Assembly: GCA_022510945.1 (NCBI GenBank)
Contig: JAFLSK010000002.1
Coordinates: 1-64,000 of the forward strand
Direction: 5' to 3'
Source of the DNA: Ruminococcus sp.
GTDB lineage: Bacteria > Bacillota > Clostridia > Oscillospirales > Acutalibacteraceae
Length of the DNA: 64,000 nt
Shown here in pieces: positions 24,001 to 31,259 of this stretch (its first letter is position 1; the number at the start of each line of letters is the position of its first letter). Made by a program: the position numbers and the translations under genes. The notes under the pieces were generated by a model, which worked only from the letters and a program-made list of their open reading frames with translations, was not told where the DNA came from and made no database searches.

Positions 24001-26394
24001 AGAACCAGCAAGGATAACCCAGCTTCCGGTAGTATATCGTCTTCATACTCTGATGACCAAATGAAAAGCACATTTACTAACGGTTGGAACACGCTCAGAA
24101 ATTATAATGGACTTCCTGTTGACCTCTTTGGTAATGCTCTTGACTCCAACCAGCAGAGTAAAACTCCTCTCAGAGTTGTATCCAACGGTTATGTTAAGAG
24201 TAGTGTAGGTACTTATGCTACAGAATGGATAGTATTCGCTCCGAACGGAACACAGTACAATCTTGTTACTAATGGCGATTTGAAAGGTCTCCCGCCTTCA
24301 GCTTTAGTTATAAATAATGCAGATAATTTCTCTAACTATGACAACATTTCGAACGAAGGCGAAAAAATATCAAAATATAAGGCCCTCTATGAGACCCTTA
24401 AAGCATCATATGAAGGCGTACCTGTACTGATTACTTACGAGAAGAACCTCTATCAAACTAATGCTAACCGTCTCGACGGTCGTTGGACCTATGCTACGGC
24501 AGCAGACAAAGCTTCCGCAAATATCATTATCGAATATCGCGATAATGACAGTGCAAAATGGACTGAAGATCCGTTTAAAGACGGTACAAACGAGGGTAAT
24601 CACACAGGCGCTAAGGCGTACTTCACAGGCGAATATAATGGCCAGACATCTGTTGAAGATGTATTAAGTAACCCGAACGAGTACTTCCATTTTAATGCTC
24701 AGAACGGTACGGCTACGACCTCAGGTCAGTATGTATTTGACCACTGGGCACTCTATGACGAAGCAGAAGGCACATATACTGAAATTGATACGAACGGCTC
24801 GACAGTAGGCTCGCACATCAAGATGGGTGATATCACCCTCGTAGCTCGCTTTAAGCTTGTAACAAGCGGATTCCTTACACTTTCTCACGAGCTGTTTACC
24901 GATAAAACATACTTCGGTTTTGGTAAAACTGAGATTAAGGTTGATATTTATAACGATGATGGTTCGTTCTATAGACCGATTTCCGACTGGACTGAAGGTG
25001 CAGTTACAATCAACAGTTCTTACATCAAATCAAACTCTTCAAGAAACGTTATTGTAACACTGAGAACTACAAGTGGAGCTTATGATAATTTTGTAAAATT
25101 TGGTATTAACCGTGAATCTGGAATCAACTCCCGATTCTTTACAAGTAGTTTGGGTGTACCGGATGTGATTGATACAAGTCGAGGCGGAGTCAGCACAAGA
25201 ATGTTAGACTTCAGTATAGCAGATTTGTTCGACGATAGTAACAATCAGGAAGTTAAGTCAATTACTTATTACTCTTATATCACGACTCAGAAGTATACCT
25301 ATGATATTACCTACAAATACAACAGCAGAATCTGGGGTACACAGACCTATAAGGTAGCTGGCACATTCTACGAAAGTGATTTTGAGAAGTACGCAAGTGG
25401 TACTAAATTACTTGAACAGTTCATTATTGATAGTGCTCCTGCAGAGAAAAACTTCAAAGAGACAGTTACCTGGGATCCTTCTGATTCCACTAAGATAACT
25501 CAGTCCTACGCTAACAACAAATTCACTGTAACACTTACAGCTAAGCAGGAAAAAGACACTAAGATAACAGCTCGCTTCAACCTGCCGTTTGCTTATGGCA
25601 GCCATAAAGCTAACGAAGAATTTACTGTAGATATAGGCACAGACGGTCTCTTCAAGGAAAACGGTAAGTTCATCACAGCCGAGAAGATGAATGGCGGTAA
25701 GTACTTCAACCACTGGCTCATTACCGACTTGAACGGTAAGGAAATTGCAAAGTGCTTCTACATTGATTTCAACTTCTCCGCTTACCAGAATGTTAAGGTT
25801 ACACCTGTTTACACAGAGAAAGATAATTACTATCAGGAAGGTCTTGAAGAGAAGCAGGGTGCTACAGTAAGCTTCCTTGAGGATTCCCGTAACCAGTGGA
25901 ATGACAATGCTGGTTCAAACTCCGAAGCTAATCCTGGTGACGTAGTATTCACAGACTTCCAGCTTGCATTCTCCTACAAGAGTCTCCAACTCAACAAAGA
26001 AAGTGCTGATAATTACAAGATTGGTCTCTTCATCGAGGATCTCGGCCAGTTGTATGACCTTGGTAACGGTAAGCAGACCGATATGAGCAAATACGAGGGT
26101 AACTTCGAAAGCTCGGCAGATGCGTTAAAGACACAGCTGAGCGGTAGTAAAGGTTCATTCGTAGGCACACCGGCAGCAAATATTAAACTTTCTCTTGGAG
26201 ACCTTGACAACAAGAACCAAATGCATTATTATTACTATATGTACGCGAGTGCAAACGGACAAACATACTCCAGAACTAATAAGGTATTCAGAGCATACGC
26301 TTATATCGGTGTTAAGGATGCTAACGGTAAGTGGACATATGAAGTTAGTGAAACTCCGGTTTACTTCACAATGTATTCTCGCGTTAATGGTTAA
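21019..26394 (+). CDS. Giant secreted multidomain cell-surface protein
   Basis: 1791 residues from ATG 21019 behind AATGGAGGTAAAAGT. A signal peptide (STLAVIMTICMLISCLMVGTITTNAA) is followed by four or five beta-sandwich modules of about 110 residues that begin with similar strands: KYYVADCSS, RYYIVGPSP, KYYVTGAGA. The third (NTYSITYTGVNKGTYRIKVKKADTWNGAWG) resembles X25/pullulanase-type starch-associated modules. The later two thirds are Asn/Thr/Tyr-rich beta domains, including repeat-like segments such as GKYFNHWLITDLNGKEIA. No dockerin, sortase motif or SLH domain is seen, so the anchoring is unknown. GC is lower than in neighbouring core genes. A 49-codon ORF follows at once, probably co-transcribed. 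Confidence 0.85.
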   Translation: MKTQIKRLSKSTLAVIMTICMLISCLMVGTITTNAAYSNHFIEYNSAGSGKVYFNSSGSLTITPESTGKMYFHICRDDWGNDGWFGNGQTVTSYNTEYSQTQYNSSWDGINVTQGVALTFQLTQEGTTVKYKVSLAATADPKYYVADCSSLTGSSSSELTTKSGNDYSRSYSGNNQTYEFRIKKDSAYVDVQGFTDGGGLDEIYWVQGKTNVIAFTPSNNGCTVTITFNSSTNKVTVKATGGTAPKTRYYIVGPSPIGKSWTDYTDSNYELTDNGDGTYSKTYTSGLNANTNYDFFINKYTSSNSFVYSYNVNISSSENVTTGSNGNNIRFSIGKSGFTSVTITYNPSTGALNISAVFPEEKYYVTGAGATNDDDGLNGSQRWGDTPSNGLMKKGTGNTYSITYTGVNKGTYRIKVKKADTWNGAWGASATSSSGNAISGISDSDGNALFQITKNNATVTVTLDLDYNNGYGWVTVTAQSSEQDTNVIYVDNQTNQTVYFYVYSTGGAKPVGDWNGLKLESGASNATSAANGISVSMQSGMYVITGLTKGHYIIFSFEGGSSATQSSPYTVTYGSTYTLTKNSSGKIIADVQTGTGSESDFVVSVKGNPGYIDDDFWDNPREMTSRDDLRAYLYSYEVPNIYSATHTDEFKIQIDYLKNSYTFCAQANSGQITAPSSKPTSYNTWRSDQASFKFSHESNYKYTIWVEISKPSDNEGKPDEVFVWVTKELLGTDEVYAHVNVYAKDGMVRDNFSGLGKMADTEIINSDYVQGIADGTPAAGNASEGYQTAVATVGQPIQVKTTLTSTYKDKYYVRGFCINGRTYDIYEWNEDGVYTLDYVIPDSYGDSGSPTFLEITPVYYLKNTDNTVVLQISNFDSIRESTGKATKGGWGNTFYAYFYYDNADDALGQYPGQPVIYQGGIGYVQVPIKVTPKGSGTGEVKGLTFNNGNFDQVHATLMGWQSSNDYQCQTYDYDDFVKIYKEKNPTLINFTIQNRTSKDNPASGSISSSYSDDQMKSTFTNGWNTLRNYNGLPVDLFGNALDSNQQSKTPLRVVSNGYVKSSVGTYATEWIVFAPNGTQYNLVTNGDLKGLPPSALVINNADNFSNYDNISNEGEKISKYKALYETLKASYEGVPVLITYEKNLYQTNANRLDGRWTYATAADKASANIIIEYRDNDSAKWTEDPFKDGTNEGNHTGAKAYFTGEYNGQTSVEDVLSNPNEYFHFNAQNGTATTSGQYVFDHWALYDEAEGTYTEIDTNGSTVGSHIKMGDITLVARFKLVTSGFLTLSHELFTDKTYFGFGKTEIKVDIYNDDGSFYRPISDWTEGAVTINSSYIKSNSSRNVIVTLRTTSGAYDNFVKFGINRESGINSRFFTSSLGVPDVIDTSRGGVSTRMLDFSIADLFDDSNNQEVKSITYYSYITTQKYTYDITYKYNSRIWGTQTYKVAGTFYESDFEKYASGTKLLEQFIIDSAPAEKNFKETVTWDPSDSTKITQSYANNKFTVTLTAKQEKDTKITARFNLPFAYGSHKANEEFTVDIGTDGLFKENGKFITAEKMNGGKYFNHWLITDLNGKEIAKCFYIDFNFSAYQNVKVTPVYTEKDNYYQEGLEEKQGATVSFLEDSRNQWNDNAGSNSEANPGDVVFTDFQLAFSYKSLQLNKESADNYKIGLFIEDLGQLYDLGNGKQTDMSKYEGNFESSADALKTQLSGSKGSFVGTPAANIKLSLGDLDNKNQMHYYYYMYASANGQTYSRTNKVFRAYAYIGVKDANGKWTYEVSETPVYFTMYSRVNG

Positions 26395-26415
26395 TATGAT
26401 GTTTGGAGGGATTTC

Positions 26416-26565
26416 ATGAAAAAGAAATATTTATCTCCCGAATTTGATTTCCATGAGATTGAATTTGTTGAGGACATTTTAAACATAAGCGATCCGCATG
26501 AGACAAAGTCCGGTACCGGTAGTGGCGGTGGTGCTGGTGAAACCGACGGCCCATTAGACTGGTAA
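26416..26565 (+). CDS. 49-residue peptide, candidate RiPP-like precursor
   Basis: Too short for the ORF track. ATG 26416 follows a strong GGAGGGATTTC site 21 bases after the giant gene. The N-terminal half MKKKYLSPEFDFHEIEFVED is amphipathic and acidic like a leader or recognition sequence; it is followed by ILNISDPHETKS and a tail SGTGSGGGAGETDGPLDW rich in Gly, Ser, Thr and Asp. A terminator follows. The downstream PqqD-like, S24/S26 peptidase, ABC and nucleotidyltransferase genes are the kind that process such peptides, so a modified and exported product is proposed. No Cys is present, ruling out lanthionine or sactionine chemistry. Confidence 0.7.
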   Translation: MKKKYLSPEFDFHEIEFVEDILNISDPHETKSGTGSGGGAGETDGPLDW

Positions 26566-26577
26566 AACACATAATTT

Positions 26578-26608
26578 GCAGGCAGTACTGCGGTACTGCC
26601 TGCTTTTA
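26578..26608 (+). terminator. Terminator after the small peptide gene
   Basis: GCAGGCAGTAC/GTACTGCCTGC stem followed by TTTT. With the short T-run it may be leaky and let transcription pass into the next gene. Confidence 0.8.
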
Positions 26609-26628
26609 CAAACTAAGGTTGTGAAATT

Positions 26629-27501
26629 ATGAAAAAATTAAGAAGAATTTCTGCTTTATTTTTATCCTTAATTTTAATTGCTGTTACGGTGGTGCAGATC
26701 AATGCTGCCACGGTTTATCAGCTTGACGGTTATTCCTATACTGTAATAAGTACCGGTCTTATTTCTCTTTATGACTGGGATAATCGCTCGACGACTTTAA
26801 CTGTTCCTGAAAAATTAGGCAATAATTATTTTTATGAAATAGGCGATTATTCAATTAGAGGGAACTCCGTGATAACCGTTCTCGACCTAAAAAATGCAAA
26901 ACGCCTGAACCGTATTGGCATTATGGCGTTTGAGAATTGCCCGAACATCTCCGGTGAGGTTTTTATTCCGTTTACTGTCGGTCAAATCGGACTTGGCGCA
27001 TTCCAGGGTTGCACTTCTCTCGAAACTGCGACCATTGATGCGAACGTTAGTGCCATTCCGGCGCAGTGCTTTAACGATTGCACTTCCTTGAAGAATGTTG
27101 CTCTTCCGAGTATGCTGTCTAGGATTGAGAAGTTTGCTTTCGCTGATTGCACTTCTCTCGAGTCGATTTTGATTCCAAAAAACGTTGTGTATATCGACCC
27201 GACTGCTTTCGAGAACGATGATAACCTAGTAATTCACTGTTACGCTAATTCGACCGCGCACCAGTTCGCTGTCGAGAATGGTTACAAATTTTTCCTCGTT
27301 GACCGAATTCTCGGCGATGTTAACGGAGATAGGAGCATTGATATTCTCGATGTAACCCGCATTCAGAAGTATAGAGCTGATCTTGTTACGTTTGATGAGG
27401 CTGAACTCGAGCGCGCTGACGTTAACGGCGACGGCAAGGTAACAATCCGCGACGCAACTTTGATTCAGATGTTTATTTCAGAGACAATCACAGAATTTTA
27501 G
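26629..27501 (+). CDS. Secreted BspA-type leucine-rich-repeat protein with C-terminal dockerin
   Basis: 290 residues. A signal peptide (ISALFLSLILIAVTVVQINA) is followed at about residues 60-205 by LRR_5 repeats of the form LGAFQGCTSLETATIDANVSAIPAQCFNDCTSL. The C-terminal 65 residues are a type I dockerin with two calcium loops, GDVNGDRSIDILDVTRIQKY and ADVNGDGKVTIRDATLIQMF. BspA-like LRRs mediate binding to proteins or surfaces; the dockerin should attach it to a cohesin scaffold. It lies between two terminators inside the peptide-system region. Confidence 0.88.
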   Translation: MKKLRRISALFLSLILIAVTVVQINAATVYQLDGYSYTVISTGLISLYDWDNRSTTLTVPEKLGNNYFYEIGDYSIRGNSVITVLDLKNAKRLNRIGIMAFENCPNISGEVFIPFTVGQIGLGAFQGCTSLETATIDANVSAIPAQCFNDCTSLKNVALPSMLSRIEKFAFADCTSLESILIPKNVVYIDPTAFENDDNLVIHCYANSTAHQFAVENGYKFFLVDRILGDVNGDRSIDILDVTRIQKYRADLVTFDEAELERADVNGDGKVTIRDATLIQMFISETITEF

Positions 27502-27512
27502 TATAAAGATGA

Positions 27513-27540
27513 AAAGCAACCGCTGAGGTTGCTTTTTTTC
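27513..27540 (+). terminator. Terminator of the LRR-dockerin gene
   Basis: AAAGCAACC/GGTTGCTTT followed by TTTTTC. It separates the LRR gene from the pqqD-like operon, which is likely to have its own promoter at about 27540-27575. Confidence 0.85.
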
Positions 27541-27587
27541 TTTGCGTGATATATAATTAAAAAGAAATAATATGCGAGGTAATTGCT

Positions 27588-27851
27588 ATGAAGATAAAAG
27601 AAAATTTCTTGCTGCGTAAAATTTCCGACGCCTACGTTGTAGTTCCCGTAGGCTCAGCCGTGGTTGATTTCAGCGGGCTCGTTAACCTCAACGAGAGCGG
27701 CGCTCTGCTCTTTGAAAAATTGCAGAACGGTGCAGAGGAATCCGACCTCGTCGCGTTACTTCTTGAGGAATACGACGTGAGTGAAGAGCTCGCCCGTGCA
27801 GATGTTAAGAAATTTATTGAAAAGGTAAAGGACGCTGATATCCTTGGATAA
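27588..27851 (+). CDS. PqqD-like peptide chaperone (RiPP recognition element)
   Basis: 87 residues, the normal size for a PqqD-fold protein. FLLRKISDAYVVVPVGSAVVDFSGLVNLNESGALLFEKLQNGAEESDLVALLLEEYDVSEELARADVKKFIEKV shows the winged-helix pattern with the N-E-S-G/A-L-L signature. PqqD-like domains bind the leader peptide of ribosomally made precursors and deliver it to the modifying enzyme. It is the first gene of a four-gene run; the 49-residue peptide upstream is the obvious candidate client. The ribosome site is GCGAGGTAATTGCT. Confidence 0.85.
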   Translation: MKIKENFLLRKISDAYVVVPVGSAVVDFSGLVNLNESGALLFEKLQNGAEESDLVALLLEEYDVSEELARADVKKFIEKVKDADILG

Positions 27852-28284
27852 AAGAATCGACCTCAAAGAGCTCGTCCCGATTATGCAGGAGCAACTGGAC
27901 GCGGGCAAAAGCGTTTCGTTCATACCGCGTGGCAACAGTATGCAACCTTTACTCGGCGACGGCACGGATATGGTAGTCCTTAAAAAACCCGAGGGAAGAC
28001 TCCACCTTTTCGATATGCCGCTTTATTACCGCAGAGAGACGGACAAGTACGTCCTCCACAGGGTAGTCGGCTTTCGTAAGGACGGAACATATGTTATGCT
28101 TGGCGACAACAACGTACAGCGTGAGTACAACATTGCCGACGGCGACATTGTCGGCGTAGTAACGTCGTTTTACCACAAGGGCAAGATGTACAGCACAAAG
28201 CACCCTTTCTATCGGCTGTACTGCAATGTATGGTACTATACACGACCGTTTAGAAGATTGTTTTCATATTTAAAACGTAAGTAA
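27844..28284 (+). CDS. S24/S26 (signal-peptidase-like) serine peptidase
   Basis: 146 residues from TTG 27844, overlapping the pqqD-like gene by 8 bp (coupled translation). SFIPRGNSMQPLL carries the nucleophilic Ser (residue 32); YVLHRVVG places a His (about residue 72) where ordinary bacterial signal peptidase I has Lys, as in the SipW/ER-type enzymes; MLGDNN is the family's closing motif. There is no N-terminal membrane anchor, unlike signal peptidase I, so it may act in the cytoplasm or at the inner membrane face. In context it is a candidate leader peptidase for the small peptide. Confidence 0.82.
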   Translation: MDKRIDLKELVPIMQEQLDAGKSVSFIPRGNSMQPLLGDGTDMVVLKKPEGRLHLFDMPLYYRRETDKYVLHRVVGFRKDGTYVMLGDNNVQREYNIADGDIVGVVTSFYHKGKMYSTKHPFYRLYCNVWYYTRPFRRLFSYLKRK

Positions 28285-28296
28285 CAGGAGACAGTT

Positions 28297-30018
28297 TTGA
28301 AGATTAAACAAAGACTTTCAAAGTCGTATCTTAACGGAATTAAAAAATTTGACAAAGAAACAACGCTTTGGATAGCGCGCAATGCAAAGCCACAGCTTGG
28401 CAACATAATTCTTATGACCGTGCTTTACGGTGTTTGGGCGTACACGGGCGTTGCTGTTGCGCAACTTGCGCGGGAGATTATCGACTCAGCCGCGTACGAT
28501 AAGGATATGAGCAAGGTGATATTCTTCTCGGCGTTGCTTCTCGGCGTGACAATTTTGCAGGTTGTCGTAAATATAACGTCAAGAGTTACAATTTTCAACG
28601 CACGAAATAAGCTTGAAATAAGCATAAAATCCAAACTTTTCGAAGGTATGCTCAAAAAGGATTACGCAAAAATCACATCTTACCATACGGGTGAGTTGAT
28701 GAACCGAATTACAAGCGACGTGAGTGTGATTACGAACGCGATTGTCTCGATTGTACCGAGTTTTGTGTTTTTTGCAGTAAAGCTAATCGGCATTTTTGCC
28801 GTGCTGTTTTCTATCGATTGGCGGTTTGCGATTGTTTTTGTAATCGGCGGAGCAATTATTATGTTTGTAATGTTGATGTTTAAGGGCACGCTTAAGAACC
28901 TGCACAAAAGGGCGCAGGAATCGGACGGAAAGACCCGCAGCTTTATGCAGGAGTCGCTGTCGAGTCTGCTTGTTATCAAGGTTTTTAATAAGTACAAGCG
29001 CATTTCGGACGAGTCCACTAAGCTGCAATGGAATAATTTCCGCATAAATCGCAGGCGGAACTACGTTTCAATAGCTTCCACAACGGGTTTCGCGGTTGTA
29101 TTTACCTTTGCATATATATACGGCCTTGTGTGGGGCTCATTCGGTATTTTAGCTGGTACACTGACGTACGGTATTCTTACAGAGATTCTCTCCCTTGTGT
29201 CACAGATTCAGAACCCTGTCCAAGGACTCACCTCGGTTCTGCCTCAGTATTACCAGGCTCTCGCATCTGCTGAAAGAATTATGGAGATTGAGGACTTCCC
29301 CGAGGAGCGCACTATAGACACAAACGTAAAAATTGATCTCGACGACCTTTACACTAAGCTTAACTCAATTGAATTCGAAAACATTACATTCAGCTACGAC
29401 AGAGACACCGTGCTCGAGAACACAAGCCTAAGCATTAAAAAGGGCGACTTCGTTGTAATAACCGGTATTTCAGGTATAGGCAAGAGCACGCTCACAAAGC
29501 TGTTACTCGATGTTTTCACCGTAGATGAGGGCGAAATTTACTTGAGCCTTTCTGATGGTTCGAGCGTTGGTGTCGATAGAAATATCCGCTCGATGTTTGC
29601 GTATGTTCCGCAGGGTAACTTTCTGATTTCGGGTACTATTCGCGACAATATCTCGTTCGTACGTCCCGAGGCGAGCGAGGAAGAAATCCTTGCGGCAGCG
29701 AAAATTGCTTGCGCCGACTTCATCGACGAACTTCCCAACGGGCTTGACACTATGCTCGGTGAGAAGGGAATGGGTCTCTCCGAGGGACAGATTCAGCGCG
29801 TTGCCATCGCTCGTGCTATCCTCTCCGGTGCGCCGATAATTATTCTTGACGAGGCAACCTCGGCGCTTGACGAGGCTACCGAAATCCGACTTCTTCAAAA
29901 TATCGAGACGCTTCAGAACAAAACCTGCATACTGATTTCCCACAAAAAGGCAGCGAATACTGTATGCAATAAGGAAGTCAGAATTGAAAACAAGAAGATT
30001 GAAATAAAGGACATTTGA
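28297..30018 (+). CDS. ABC transporter, fused permease and ATPase (exporter type)
   Basis: 573 residues starting at TTG 28297 after AACAGGAGACAGTT. Six membrane helices span residues 35-310. The ATPase shows Walker A GISGIGKST, signature LSEGQIQRVAIARAIL and Walker B IIILDEATSALDE, then the H-loop ISHKK. It has no N-terminal C39 peptidase, so any cleavage must be done by another protein such as the preceding S24/S26 peptidase. Half-transporters of this kind dimerise and export peptides, lipids or drugs; export of the processed peptide is the contextual inference. Confidence 0.9.
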   Translation: MKIKQRLSKSYLNGIKKFDKETTLWIARNAKPQLGNIILMTVLYGVWAYTGVAVAQLAREIIDSAAYDKDMSKVIFFSALLLGVTILQVVVNITSRVTIFNARNKLEISIKSKLFEGMLKKDYAKITSYHTGELMNRITSDVSVITNAIVSIVPSFVFFAVKLIGIFAVLFSIDWRFAIVFVIGGAIIMFVMLMFKGTLKNLHKRAQESDGKTRSFMQESLSSLLVIKVFNKYKRISDESTKLQWNNFRINRRRNYVSIASTTGFAVVFTFAYIYGLVWGSFGILAGTLTYGILTEILSLVSQIQNPVQGLTSVLPQYYQALASAERIMEIEDFPEERTIDTNVKIDLDDLYTKLNSIEFENITFSYDRDTVLENTSLSIKKGDFVVITGISGIGKSTLTKLLLDVFTVDEGEIYLSLSDGSSVGVDRNIRSMFAYVPQGNFLISGTIRDNISFVRPEASEEEILAAAKIACADFIDELPNGLDTMLGEKGMGLSEGQIQRVAIARAILSGAPIIILDEATSALDEATEIRLLQNIETLQNKTCILISHKKAANTVCNKEVRIENKKIEIKDI

Positions 30019-30019
30019 T

Positions 30020-31174
30020 ATGGCAATTGCACTCAACACAGCGCAAAAACAATTTTATACTCTGTATATTGACCTTTTAGCGTCTGTGCTGAACGGCACT
30101 CAGCCGCCGAGCCTACCTGAGGACTTCAACTGGGAGTACGCCTGCCGCAACGCTCAGAATAACTCGGTCGCTAATATCCTATCCTATACGCTCGACAAGG
30201 TAAACGTCAAGCCGTCGCAGACGGTCATAAATGTCCTCAAAAACGAACAGCGACTCCATATTCTTAAAGAGACGTCGCAGCTATTTGACGTCGAGAAGGT
30301 GCTTGCACAGTTCGAGAAAGAGGGTATCAAGAACATCCCTCTCAAGGGGTATTTTATGAAGCACCTTTATCCGCAAACCGACCTTCGTACTATGACGGAT
30401 ATTGATATTCTCGTCGATAAACGTGACTTCAAGAAGATCGAGCAGGTTTTCTTGAATCTCGGCTATAAGAACGCGAATGTTTTGAACGCGCGGGAAATTC
30501 ATTTTAAGCGCGATCTTCTTTATTTCGAGATACAGAGCACTATAAATTCAAACAATGACAGCTTTTTTGACGATATATGGAGCAGGGTAAAGCCCAGAGA
30601 CGGATACAGTTATTCCTACGAAATGTTGCCCGAGGATTTCTATCTCTATATGGTTTACCACACCGCAAAGCATTTCAAAAGCGGCGGAATGGGTATCAGA
30701 ATGGTTATGGATATTTGTGTGTTTCTTAACGCTTGCCCAAACCTTAACTTCGATTATATAAGTGAAAGACTTCGTGAAATGGAGCTCTCCGCTTACGAGC
30801 AAAAACTCAGGGAGCTGTCCGTGAATTGGTTCTCAGCAGAGCCCACGCAAATCAACGCCTTCGGCGAATTTGTCCTCTATTGCTCGACCTACGGACAGCG
30901 CGTGGTATCGTTTTTCCAGTCCAATCAGCGCACGGAGCACGGCTATTGGATTAAGCAGTTTTTTCCACCGTATTCGAGAATGAAAGGACTATACGACTAC
31001 CTAGAAAAATTCCCGATTTTACTTCCGTTTTCGTGGGTACAATATTGGGGCAGACGTGCGCTTTTTGACCGCGATATTCACATAAAGCGAGGCATAACCG
31101 AGCGCGCGAACAACCTCGATAAGGAGAGCGGAGAATTTCTTATTAACCTTATGAATGAGCTCGAAATAAAATAA
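30020..31174 (+). CDS. Nucleotidyltransferase-fold protein (NTP_transf_5-like)
   Basis: 384 residues, starting one base after the ABC stop. The central motif IPLKGYFMKHLYPQTDLRTMTDIDILVDKRDFKKIEQVF matches the uncharacterised NTP_transf_5 family: the D-I-D-I-L-V triad supplies metal ligands of the nucleotidyltransferase fold. HTAKHFKSGGMGIRMVMDICVFL in the C-terminal part is also typical. Members occur in some lasso-peptide and other RiPP clusters, where tailoring of the peptide (for example nucleotidyl or phosphate transfer) is proposed. Here it is the only obvious modifying enzyme in the operon. Confidence 0.85.
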   Translation: MAIALNTAQKQFYTLYIDLLASVLNGTQPPSLPEDFNWEYACRNAQNNSVANILSYTLDKVNVKPSQTVINVLKNEQRLHILKETSQLFDVEKVLAQFEKEGIKNIPLKGYFMKHLYPQTDLRTMTDIDILVDKRDFKKIEQVFLNLGYKNANVLNAREIHFKRDLLYFEIQSTINSNNDSFFDDIWSRVKPRDGYSYSYEMLPEDFYLYMVYHTAKHFKSGGMGIRMVMDICVFLNACPNLNFDYISERLREMELSAYEQKLRELSVNWFSAEPTQINAFGEFVLYCSTYGQRVVSFFQSNQRTEHGYWIKQFFPPYSRMKGLYDYLEKFPILLPFSWVQYWGRRALFDRDIHIKRGITERANNLDKESGEFLINLMNELEIK

Positions 31175-31179
31175 AATTG

Positions 31180-31210
31180 TCGGACTGTGTATGCAGTCCG
31201 ATTTTTGATT
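31180..31210 (+). terminator. Terminator of the PqqD/peptidase/ABC/nucleotidyltransferase operon
   Basis: TCGGACT/AGTCCGA stem followed by TTTTTGATTT. Confidence 0.85.
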
Positions 31211-31212
31211 TA

Positions 31213-31240
31213 TTGCAATATTCTTGAATTGTGATATACT
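31213..31240 (+). promoter_or_regulatory. Promoter of the MATE transporter gene
   Basis: TTGCAA, 16-bp spacer, TATACT, 20 bases before the ATG at 31260. Confidence 0.6.
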
Positions 31241-31259
31241 ATGGTATGAGGTAATCGAT

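Noticed and set aside
28297-30018. ABC transporter as a C39 peptidase-containing bacteriocin exporter
   Set aside because: The N-terminus goes straight into membrane helices; no C39 cysteine motif is present.
26416-31174. Lasso peptide or lanthipeptide cluster
   Set aside because: There is a PqqD-like protein, an ABC transporter and a nucleotidyltransferase, but no transglutaminase-like B2, no asparagine-synthetase-like C enzyme, no LanM/LanBC, and the peptide has no Cys.
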